The notes below the pieces were generated by a model. It made no database searches. It saw only the letters and a program-made list of their open reading frames with translations, and was not told the origin of the DNA. 64,000 nucleotides of DNA from Modicisalibacter sp049808615. GTDB taxonomy: Bacteria; Pseudomonadota; Gammaproteobacteria; Pseudomonadales; Halomonadaceae. Both the position numbers and the translations under genes were made by a program. The DNA lies in assembly GCF_049808615.1 (NCBI RefSeq), contig NZ_JBNCAN010000006.1, forward strand, positions 1-64,000. The letters run 5' to 3'. Below, piece by piece: positions 43,656 to 50,748 of this stretch (the stretch's first letter is position 1; each line of letters opens with the position of its first letter).

Positions 43656-44258
43656 ATGAGCGTATTGGTTGGACGTCAAGCACCGGATTTTGAAGCTGCG
43701 GCCGTTCTTGGTAACGGTGACATTGTCGAGAACTTCAAGTTGTCCGACAGCAATGGCAAGTTGCGTGTACTGTTCTTCTGGCCGCTGGACTTCACCTTCG
43801 TCTGCCCCTCCGAAATCATCGCCCATGATAATCGTCTGGCGCAGTTCAAGGAGTTGGGTGTCGAAGTGATCGGTGCGTCCATCGATTCTCAGTTTTCCCA
43901 TTATGCCTGGCGCAAGACATCACCGGACAACGGTGGTATCGGTGAAGTCGGCTTCCCGATCGTTGCCGACGTCAAGCACGAGATCGTACAGGCCTACGGC
44001 ATCGAGCATCCGGAAGCCGGTGTTGCGCTTCGTGCGTCTTTCCTGATCGACGAAGAGGGTGTCGTTCAGCACCAGACCGTCAACAACCTGCCCTTGGGCC
44101 GCAACGTCGATGAGATGCTGCGCATGGTCAAGGCGCTGCAGCACCACCAGAAGCACGGTGAAGTCTGCCCCGCAGGCTGGGACGAAGGCCAGGAAGGCAT
44201 GAAGGACAACGCGGAAGGTGTCGCCAAGTACCTGGGCACTCACTCCACGGAACTGTAA
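43656..44258 (+). CDS. Typical 2-Cys peroxiredoxin (AhpC/Tsa family)
   Basis: 200 residues; reduces hydrogen and organic peroxides. Peroxidatic Cys50 lies in FTFVCPSE; the resolving Cys171 lies in GEVCPAGW, so it is a typical dimeric 2-Cys enzyme. It is closer to the Prx1/TsaA form than to E. coli AhpC, and no AhpF-type reductase is nearby; the trxB gene 187 bp downstream suggests thioredoxin as electron donor. The AAGGAG ribosome-binding site supports the ATG at 43656. An out-of-frame ATG four bases earlier is not used. Confidence 0.95.
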   Translation: MSVLVGRQAPDFEAAAVLGNGDIVENFKLSDSNGKLRVLFFWPLDFTFVCPSEIIAHDNRLAQFKELGVEVIGASIDSQFSHYAWRKTSPDNGGIGEVGFPIVADVKHEIVQAYGIEHPEAGVALRASFLIDEEGVVQHQTVNNLPLGRNVDEMLRMVKALQHHQKHGEVCPAGWDEGQEGMKDNAEGVAKYLGTHSTEL

Positions 44259-44273
44259 GTTTTTCGATGCCAC

Positions 44274-44300
44274 AGGGCGGCCCTCAGGGTCGCCCTTTTT
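44274..44300 (+). terminator. Terminator after the peroxiredoxin gene
   Basis: AGGGCG (44274-44279) pairs with CGCCCT (44291-44296), with internal CCC/GGG pairing, followed by five T. trxB is therefore probably transcribed separately. Confidence 0.85.
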
Positions 44301-44445
44301 GTTAGTATGAGCCTGATCAGCACGATTCCTGGCTTTCTGCGGACTGGGTTCTACATGGCGCAACGAGTTCAGCCCCCAGATTGTCTAATACGATAGCCTG
44401 CAAGCCGTGCGTAGCGGTCTTCGGCGAGATATGTGAGATCCCTGT

Positions 44446-45399
44446 ATGAGCGAAGCTCGTCACGAACGCTTGATCATCCTTGGTTCCGGCCCTGCCGGTT
44501 ACTCGGCTGCCGTCTACGCGGCGCGTGCCAACCTCAAACCCCTGTTGATCACCGGTATTCAGACGGGCGGGCAACTGACCACCACCACCGATGTGGATAA
44601 CTGGCCCGGAGACGATGCTGGAGTGCAGGGGCCCGAACTGATGGAACGCATGCGTCGACATGCCGAGCGCTTCAATACCGAGGTGCTGTTCGATCACATT
44701 CACGAGGTCGAGCTACGCCAACGTCCCTTCACACTCAAGGGCGACAACGCTACCTATACCTGCGATGCCTTGATCATCGCTACCGGCGCGACTGCGCGCT
44801 ATCTGGGTCTGCCCTCCGAACAGCAGTTCATGGGTCAGGGTGTATCCGCCTGTGCTACCTGCGATGGGTTCTTCTATCGCAATCAAGAAGTAGTGGTAGT
44901 GGGTGGCGGCAATACCGCCGTGGAAGAGGCGCTGTATCTGTCCAACATCGCTTCCAGGGTTACTCTGGTACATCGTCGCGACAGTTTGCGGGGCGAAAAG
45001 ATCCTGCAGGACAAGCTGTTCGAGAAGGTCGATGACGGCAATATCCATATCGAGTGGAATCATACCCTCGACGAGATAGTGGGAGATGGTTCCGGAGTCA
45101 CCGGTGTGCGCCTTAAATCCACTTTGGATGGCAGCATCAAGGAGCTGTCGGTTCCTGGGGTGTTCATCGCCATCGGACATACCCCCAACACCGGTATCTT
45201 CGAAGGGCAACTGGAGATGGCGAACGGTTACATCAAGGTCAAGTCGGGGCTCGAGGGTAATGCCACCGCTACCAGTGTGCCTGGCGTATTCGCCGCCGGT
45301 GATGTCATGGATCATGTCTATCGTCAGGCGATTACCTCCGCCGGCAGTGGTTGTATGGCAGCGTTGGACGTGGAGCGATATCTCGACGGTATCGATTGA
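44446..45399 (+). CDS. trxB: Thioredoxin reductase
   Basis: 317 residues; transfers electrons from NADPH via FAD to thioredoxin. FAD-binding ILGSGPAGYSAAVYAARA at the start, redox-active CATC (Cys136/Cys139), NADPH motif VVVGGGNTAVEEALYL, and the C-terminal FAD segment VFAAGDVMDHVYRQAITSAG. The low-molecular-weight bacterial type. It may serve the upstream peroxiredoxin. Confidence 0.96.
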   Translation: MSEARHERLIILGSGPAGYSAAVYAARANLKPLLITGIQTGGQLTTTTDVDNWPGDDAGVQGPELMERMRRHAERFNTEVLFDHIHEVELRQRPFTLKGDNATYTCDALIIATGATARYLGLPSEQQFMGQGVSACATCDGFFYRNQEVVVVGGGNTAVEEALYLSNIASRVTLVHRRDSLRGEKILQDKLFEKVDDGNIHIEWNHTLDEIVGDGSGVTGVRLKSTLDGSIKELSVPGVFIAIGHTPNTGIFEGQLEMANGYIKVKSGLEGNATATSVPGVFAAGDVMDHVYRQAITSAGSGCMAALDVERYLDGID

Positions 45400-45420
45400 G
45401 GTCTTCTTCAGCCGTCTTCT

Positions 45421-45672
45421 TCAATAATGGGGCGGCTTTTCGTCTTCTGGGGAGTAGTCGTTCCCGTCCGGGTCCATGCCTTTCAGCCACTGATGCTGTT
45501 CTCGCAGGTGCCTGCGCATCAGATCGCTGAGCCGTTCCAGTTGCATTAACCGTTGCTCCTGCCTCGCGACTGTTTGATCTAGTGTGTCCAGCCAATGCTC
45601 CTGATGAGCCAGCCGGCTTTCCAGTGCTTCAAATCGCCGTTCCAGGCGGGCAAGCGTAGTCTCTTTCGTCAT
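45421..45672 (-). CDS. slyX: SlyX family protein
   Basis: 83 residues. A predicted coiled coil fills the first 60 residues (LARLERRFEALESRLAHQEH and so on). The C-terminus ends SPEDEKPPHY, the conserved PPHY tail of SlyX. The family is widespread in gammaproteobacteria but its role is unknown. It is convergent with trxB (21 bp between stops) and divergent from the cold-shock-domain gene. Confidence 0.9.
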   Translation of the reverse strand: MTKETTLARLERRFEALESRLAHQEHWLDTLDQTVARQEQRLMQLERLSDLMRRHLREQHQWLKGMDPDGNDYSPEDEKPPHY

Positions 45673-45794
45673 GCTAGAATCCTTGCGCTATGGGTCGCCG
45701 GTCATCGCGATACCTTTGCATCTTTGCCCCGGATACCCTTTTTGGTGTGGCTCGGGGCGGTCATTGTTTATCACAACAAGAGAATCTGAGGGCC

Positions 45795-46259
45795 ATGAAT
45801 CGTAAGGTTGTAATCCGTTGTAGTATCGTCAGTCTTCTGCTTGCCGCTGTCGCTCCTGTGCTGATCGCCTTGTTTATCGCGTTATTTGGCGGCCCTGTCG
45901 CCGATTTATTATTGGATGCCCTAGCATCGAACGGCGTATTGTCGGCTTATTTTGCCACTGCGCTGGCGGTGCTGGTCGTATTGTTGATTGCGACACTGAC
46001 CCTGCATCTGTTGACCCCGAAACTGGTCAACCTGGCAGACGTCGAGAATGATGATCGCGAGATTGGCGAGGTCAAGTGGTTCAACGTCAATAAGGGCTAT
46101 GGTTTCATCACCCGGGAAGACGGCGACGATGTGTTCGTGCATTTTCGCGCCATTCGCGGCAAAGGGCATCGCACCCTCGCTGAGGGGCAGAAGGTGCGTT
46201 ATCACGTGGTGGAGAACGAGCGTGGGTTGCAGGCCGATGACGTCACCGTCATTACTTAG
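45795..46259 (+). CDS. Membrane-anchored cold-shock-domain protein
   Basis: 154 residues. Two hydrophobic helices, about 8-31 and 48-72, precede an acidic linker (VENDDREI) and a complete cold-shock domain: GEVKWFN at 91-97, RNP1-like KGYGFI at 100-105, RNP2 VFVHF at 113-117, then a conserved TLAEGQKVRYHVVENERG. The domain should face the cytosol and bind single-stranded RNA or DNA. Most CspA proteins are soluble and about 70 residues; here nucleic-acid binding is tethered to the inner membrane. The function is not established. GAGG lies ahead of the ATG at 45795; the upstream extension is rejected. Confidence 0.85.
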   Translation: MNRKVVIRCSIVSLLLAAVAPVLIALFIALFGGPVADLLLDALASNGVLSAYFATALAVLVVLLIATLTLHLLTPKLVNLADVENDDREIGEVKWFNVNKGYGFITREDGDDVFVHFRAIRGKGHRTLAEGQKVRYHVVENERGLQADDVTVIT

Positions 46260-46364
46260 GGATAGGTTGCGCTCGATTCTCAACCCCTGGATGAATTGGT
46301 CGCTTCTGTAATGACACCAAAACGCCTTGCCCTGATCGATAGGGTGAGGCGTTGTCGTTTCTGC

Positions 46365-46751
46365 CTACCGTCCCGAGTCCGGCCATTCGATGACGCCTTC
46401 GCTTGCATCGGGATGCACCTGCCAGAAGCGATCCGGGTCGTCACCGGGTTGCCAGCCACCTAGGGAGCAGCGTACCTCGCAGCCTAGCTCCCTGGCAGCC
46501 TGGCGGGCACAGTCCGCATCGCGTTGCCAGGGAGTAGTGGGGCTGTCGAACCATAGGCTGGCATAGCCATCCGCCGCTTTCTCGACAAGCAGGATGGGAA
46601 TGCGCTCACCATGACAATGCCCGTGACTGCGCCACTTGCGCTTACCGGCCGGGGTGAGAGGGGAGGCGTTCAGCTTTTCTCCTAACCAGGTATCAAGCCG
46701 CTCGATGATGACTTCAGACAGGTAGATTTCGATGTCAGGATAGCGCTCCAT
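46365..46751 (-). CDS. Conserved hypothetical protein downstream of dapE
   Basis: 128 residues from the ATG at 46751, with GAGG upstream; a GTG six bases earlier is an alternative. It begins MERYPDIEIYLSEVIIERLD and ends GVIEWPDSGR. It has clustered Trp (WRSHGHCHGERIPILLVEKA; SLWFDSPTTPWQRD), and one His-rich patch, GHCHGE. No signal peptide or membrane segment. I do not recognise the family. It starts 7 bp after the dapE stop, so it is probably the last gene of that operon. Confidence 0.7.
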   Translation of the reverse strand: MERYPDIEIYLSEVIIERLDTWLGEKLNASPLTPAGKRKWRSHGHCHGERIPILLVEKAADGYASLWFDSPTTPWQRDADCARQAARELGCEVRCSLGGWQPGDDPDRFWQVHPDASEGVIEWPDSGR

Positions 46752-46758
46752 GGGCACC

Positions 46759-47925
46759 TCAGCTGAACAGCCGTTTTATGATCGCTTCGTAGACACGGCT
46801 AAGCGTGTCCAGGTCGGCGGCGGGCACTCGTTCGTCAATCTTGTGAATGGTCGCGTTGAGCGGTCCCAGTTCAACTACCTGACACCCCAGGGTGGCGATG
46901 AAGCGTCCATCCGAGGTGCCGCCGGAGGTGGATAGCTCGGGTCGTTGAGCGGTGATCTCCTCGACACCCGCTACCGCAGCCTCAAGCAGGGCTCCCTCGC
47001 GGGTCAGGAAGGGTTCACCGTTGAGCGTCCAGTCAAGACGATAATCGAGACCGTGCGCGTCCAGGATCGACTCGGTGCGCTCACGAAGCGCTTCCTGGGT
47101 GATCTCGGTGGAATAGCGGAAGTTGAACACCACCTCCAACTCGCCGGGGATGACGTTAGTGGCGCCGGTTCCGGAGCGAACGTTGGATATCTGGAAACTG
47201 GTCGCGGGAAAAAAGTCGTTGCCGTCATCCCAGTGCTCACGGCATAGGGCGTCGAGGGCGGGCGCGGTTTCATGGATGGGGTTGCGCGCCAACTGGGGGT
47301 AAGCGACATGCCCTTGAATGCCGTGTACGTGCAGCACCCCGCCGAGGGAGCCGCGGCGACCGTTCTTGATGACATCGCCCAGCCGCTCACTGGACGATGG
47401 CTCGCCGACGATGCAGTAATCGATGCGTTCATGCGTCTCGCGTAGATGCTCGACCACCGCTCGAGTGCCGTCCCGGGCTGGCCCTTCCTCATCGGAGGTA
47501 ACCAGAAAGGCGATTCTGCCGGGATGATCGGGATGTGCGGTCACGAAGCGCTCCACTGCGGTGATCATGGCCGCCAAGCTGCCTTTCATGTCTGCAGCGC
47601 CGCGACCGCATAGCATGCCGGTGTCATCGATATGCGGTTCAAAGGGCGGATATTGCCACTGGTTTTCGGGGCCGCTGGGCACTACGTCCGTGTGGCCAGC
47701 AAATGCCAGTACCGGCCCGTGATGGCCATGTACCGCCCAGACGTTATCGACATCACCAAAGGGCAAGCGCTCGATGCGAAAGCCAAGGCGCGCCAGACGC
47801 TCGATCATGACCTCCTGACAACCGGCGTCATCCGGGGTGACCGAAGGGCGCTGCATCAGGTCGATGGCAAGCGCAAGGGTGGGTGAGAGAGCGGTGGAGG
47901 TCAGGGCAGTATCCGACGAGGGCAT
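46759..47925 (-). CDS. dapE: Succinyl-diaminopimelate desuccinylase DapE
   Basis: 388 residues; a di-zinc M20 peptidase-family enzyme that releases succinate to give LL-diaminopimelate for lysine and peptidoglycan. Zinc ligands appear in LAFAGHTDVVPSG (His78, Asp80), MLCGRGAADMKG, and TSDEEGPARDGT. ELSTSGGTSDGRFIATL is the signature of DapE. The N-terminus is about ten residues longer than usual, Ser/Thr/Ala-rich. It follows dapD after 51 bp containing a perfect hairpin. Confidence 0.95.
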   Translation of the reverse strand: MPSSDTALTSTALSPTLALAIDLMQRPSVTPDDAGCQEVMIERLARLGFRIERLPFGDVDNVWAVHGHHGPVLAFAGHTDVVPSGPENQWQYPPFEPHIDDTGMLCGRGAADMKGSLAAMITAVERFVTAHPDHPGRIAFLVTSDEEGPARDGTRAVVEHLRETHERIDYCIVGEPSSSERLGDVIKNGRRGSLGGVLHVHGIQGHVAYPQLARNPIHETAPALDALCREHWDDGNDFFPATSFQISNVRSGTGATNVIPGELEVVFNFRYSTEITQEALRERTESILDAHGLDYRLDWTLNGEPFLTREGALLEAAVAGVEEITAQRPELSTSGGTSDGRFIATLGCQVVELGPLNATIHKIDERVPAADLDTLSRVYEAIIKRLFS

Positions 47926-47951
47926 GTAGAGTCCTGAAAAGGGATGAAGCA

Positions 47952-47970
47952 GCGCCCGCTGTGCGGGCGC
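47952..47970 (-). repeat. Perfect hairpin between dapD and dapE
   Basis: GCGCCCGC (47952-47959) and GCGGGCGC (47963-47970) form an 8-bp stem with a 3-nt loop. No T-run follows on the minus strand, so it may be a partial attenuator or mRNA-stability element. Confidence 0.6.
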
Positions 47971-47976
47971 CGGCGA

Positions 47977-49002
47977 TCAATTGTGCGCATGCAGCGCCTC
48001 ATTCAAGGCGATGGCACTCTTGTTGGTCAGACATTCGATGCGGCCGCTGACCGAGTTGCGGCGCAATAACATATCATCCTGACCCGCCAGCTCGCGAGCG
48101 GTGACGGTTTTCACTTCTTGGCCCTGATCGTCGAGCAACGCCACCTTGGCGCCGGAGGTGATGTAGAGTCCTGCCTCGACGGTGCAACGATTTCCCAGCG
48201 GGATACCGATACCCGCGTTGGCGCCGATAAGACAGCCCTCGCCGACCTTGATGACGATGTTGCCGCCGCCGGAAAGGGTGCCCATGGTCGAGCAGCCTCC
48301 GCCCAGATCCGAGCCCTTGCCCACCACCACGCCGGCGGAGATCCGGCCTTCGACCATGCCCGGCCCTTTGGCACCGGCATTGAAGTTGACGAAGCCTTCG
48401 TGCATCACCGTGGTGCCTTCGCCTAGATAGGCGCCGAGACGTACCCGGGCGGTATCGGCAATGCGCACGCCCGCGGGTACCACGTAGTCGGTCATCTTGG
48501 GAAACTTGTCGACACAGTCCACGGATAGTGGACGACCTTCCAGGCGCGCTCTGAGGCGGCGTGCCGGCAACTCCTCGATATCGATGGGGCCTTCATTGGT
48601 CCAGGCGATGTTGCGCAGTACGCCGAACATGCCACTGAGATCGACGCCATGGGGCTCGACCAGTCGATGCGAGAGCAGATGCAGCTTGAGATATACCTCC
48701 GGCACGCTTTCCGGAGGCTGGTCGGACTCGATGAAAACGGCGACCAAAGGGCGTTGACTGGCGGTAAGCGCTTCGGCCAGCTCCGCTTGTTCCTGGCTTC
48801 CGGCCTCCTTCAATGCCGTGGAAAGTGCGGCACAGTGTTCGGGCAGAAAGCTGACCACGGTATTACCGGACGGAGCATCGAGGGCTTTGCGAGCCGCGAC
48901 GACCAAGGCGTCATCCGGCTCGAACAAGGGGGCCGGGTAGTAAATATCCAGCCAATCGCCTTGGGTGTTCTGGCTGCCGATTCCGAAAGCGAAGCTCAGC
49001 AT
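47977..49002 (-). CDS. dapD: Tetrahydrodipicolinate N-succinyltransferase DapD
   Basis: 341 residues; succinylates tetrahydrodipicolinate, the step before DapC and DapE. The C-terminal half is a left-handed beta-helix with hexapeptide-repeat text (VRLGAYLGEGTTVMHEGFVN, then GVVVGKGSDLGGGCSTMGTL). The length and N-terminal domain are those of the Pseudomonas type (about 344), not the shorter E. coli enzyme (274). The operon order on this strand is dapC, the ArsC-like gene, dapD, dapE. Confidence 0.94.
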   Translation of the reverse strand: MLSFAFGIGSQNTQGDWLDIYYPAPLFEPDDALVVAARKALDAPSGNTVVSFLPEHCAALSTALKEAGSQEQAELAEALTASQRPLVAVFIESDQPPESVPEVYLKLHLLSHRLVEPHGVDLSGMFGVLRNIAWTNEGPIDIEELPARRLRARLEGRPLSVDCVDKFPKMTDYVVPAGVRIADTARVRLGAYLGEGTTVMHEGFVNFNAGAKGPGMVEGRISAGVVVGKGSDLGGGCSTMGTLSGGGNIVIKVGEGCLIGANAGIGIPLGNRCTVEAGLYITSGAKVALLDDQGQEVKTVTARELAGQDDMLLRRNSVSGRIECLTNKSAIALNEALHAHN

Positions 49003-49031
49003 GGGGATCTCCTGAAAAGTGATAAAGGGGA

Positions 49032-49382
49032 TTAGTGGGTCAGCGTCCTGTAATCGTCACTCTTGAAACCAACGATCAATCGTTCGCCGGTGTCGAGCAA
49101 TGGCCGTTTGAGCAGGGTCGGGTGTGTCAGCATCAGGGTGCGGGCACGGGCGGCATCGTCCTTGGCCGCTTGCTGTTCGCTGGGGGCGAGGGCTCGCCAG
49201 GTGGTGCTGCGGGTATTCAACAGTGCCCCCAGACCGGCGTGATCGATGAAGCGCTCGAGTAACGCCTCGTCAAGCCCCTGTTCGCGCAGATCGTGATAGC
49301 GATAGGACGTGCCTTGGGCATCGAGTGTCTTGCGTGCCTTGCGGCAGGTGTCGCAGGTCTTGATACCATAAAGCGTGATCAT
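49032..49382 (-). CDS. ArsC/Spx/YffB-family thioredoxin-fold protein
   Basis: 116 residues from the ATG with GGAGAG upstream. MITLYGIKTCDTCRKARK carries a CxxC (Cys10, Cys13) and the arsenate-reductase-like fold, with LLKRPLLDTGERLIVGF near the end, as in YffB. It lies between dapC and dapD; the same adjacency is known from pseudomonads. YffB-type proteins may act as glutathione-dependent thiol reductases. An arsenate role is unlikely without other ars genes. Confidence 0.88.
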   Translation of the reverse strand: MITLYGIKTCDTCRKARKTLDAQGTSYRYHDLREQGLDEALLERFIDHAGLGALLNTRSTTWRALAPSEQQAAKDDAARARTLMLTHPTLLKRPLLDTGERLIVGFKSDDYRTLTH

Positions 49383-49428
49383 CTCGCGGGTCTCTCCACA
49401 AATGCCAGGCCAGGAATGCCGGGAATGT

Positions 49429-50631
49429 TCAATAACGCCGTTCGACGAAGCGGCGAATACGTCGGGCGGCTTCCAGAGTGGCATCCACGTTGGCCACCAA
49501 TGCCATGCGTACGTGCCCGGCGCCGGGATTCCCCTGAGGGCTGTCTCGGGACATATAGCGTCCTGGCAGCACTGTCACATGCTGCTCGGCGTAAAGTTCC
49601 CGAGCGAAAGCCTCATCGTCGCCGTCGGGCACCGCCGGCCACAGATAGAAACTGGCCCGGGGCGGTGCGAAGTCCAGCACCGGCGCAAGGCACTCGCTCA
49701 CGGCGGCAAATTTCTGCCGGTAGGCGTGACGGTTGGCCAGCACATGGGGCTCATCACGCCAGGCGACGATGGACGCCTGCTGTACCTGTAACGGCATCGC
49801 GCACCCGTGATAAGTGCGATAGCGTGCGAAGGGGGTGATTAACGCTTCGTCGCCGGCCACGAAGCCGGAGCGCAATCCGGGCAGATTGGAGCGTTTGGAT
49901 AGCGAGTGGAAGACGATACAGCGTCGGTAGTCGTGACGGCCCAGGGCGACACAGGCCTCAAGCAACCCTGGGGGGGGCGCGGACTCGTCGAGATAGAGCT
50001 CGGAGTAGCATTCATCCGAGGCAATGATGAAGTCGTGTTCATCTGCCAGACGGATCAGCCGCTTGAAATCCTGAAGCGGTGTCACCGCTCCGGTAGGGTT
50101 GCCCGGTGAACACACGAAGACCAGTTGCACCTCGCTCCAGGTTTCTGCAGGCACGGCCTCCAAATCGGGCCGAAAGCCGTTCTCCGCATGGCAATCCAGG
50201 TACAGCGGCTGACCACCGGCGAGCAGCGTGGCGCCTTCGTAGATCTGATAGAACGGATTGGGCATGGCAACCCGGGCCGGGCGGCTGCGGTCCAGTGCGG
50301 CCTGGACGAAGGCGAAAATCGCCTCCCGGGTGCCGTTGACCGGCAGCACCTGGCGCTGCGGATCGAGGCTTTGCGGTACCAGACCGAAACGCCGGGTCGC
50401 CCAGTCGGTGATCGTACCGCGAAGTTCCGGCAATCCCAGAATGGTCGGGTAGCGAGCCGCCTCGCCCGCATGGCGGTTGAGGCTGTCGAGTACGCAGGTC
50501 GGCGGAGCATGCTGGGGTTCGCCGATCGAGAGCGGAATGTGCGCGAGATCGGTGGGCGCATTCGCGCTGGCCATGAGCGCTTTGAGTCGCTCGAAAGGGT
50601 AGGGCCTGAGGGCGTCGAGTTCCGGGTTCAT
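49429..50631 (-). CDS. dapC: Succinyldiaminopimelate aminotransferase DapC
   Basis: 400 residues; a class I/II PLP-dependent aminotransferase making N-succinyl-diaminopimelate from the DapD product. The PLP lysine lies in FHSLSKRSNLPGLRSGF. Substrate-phosphate and aspartate motifs include CSPGNPTGAV and ASDECYSELYLDE. The start is MNPELDALRPYPFERLKAL, typical of DapC; an N-terminal extension in the same frame is rejected. It lies upstream of the ArsC-like gene, after 46 bp. Confidence 0.93.
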   Translation of the reverse strand: MNPELDALRPYPFERLKALMASANAPTDLAHIPLSIGEPQHAPPTCVLDSLNRHAGEAARYPTILGLPELRGTITDWATRRFGLVPQSLDPQRQVLPVNGTREAIFAFVQAALDRSRPARVAMPNPFYQIYEGATLLAGGQPLYLDCHAENGFRPDLEAVPAETWSEVQLVFVCSPGNPTGAVTPLQDFKRLIRLADEHDFIIASDECYSELYLDESAPPPGLLEACVALGRHDYRRCIVFHSLSKRSNLPGLRSGFVAGDEALITPFARYRTYHGCAMPLQVQQASIVAWRDEPHVLANRHAYRQKFAAVSECLAPVLDFAPPRASFYLWPAVPDGDDEAFARELYAEQHVTVLPGRYMSRDSPQGNPGAGHVRMALVANVDATLEAARRIRRFVERRY

Positions 50632-50748
50632 GAACGATCCAGTGGTGCCCGCCGACATTGGCCGGTGGCAGTGGTGAAGCACTCGATTATAGGGAAGCGG
50701 CGAGGGCGCCACAAATCGTGGAACGAATAGCCGATTTAGATTGCTGAA

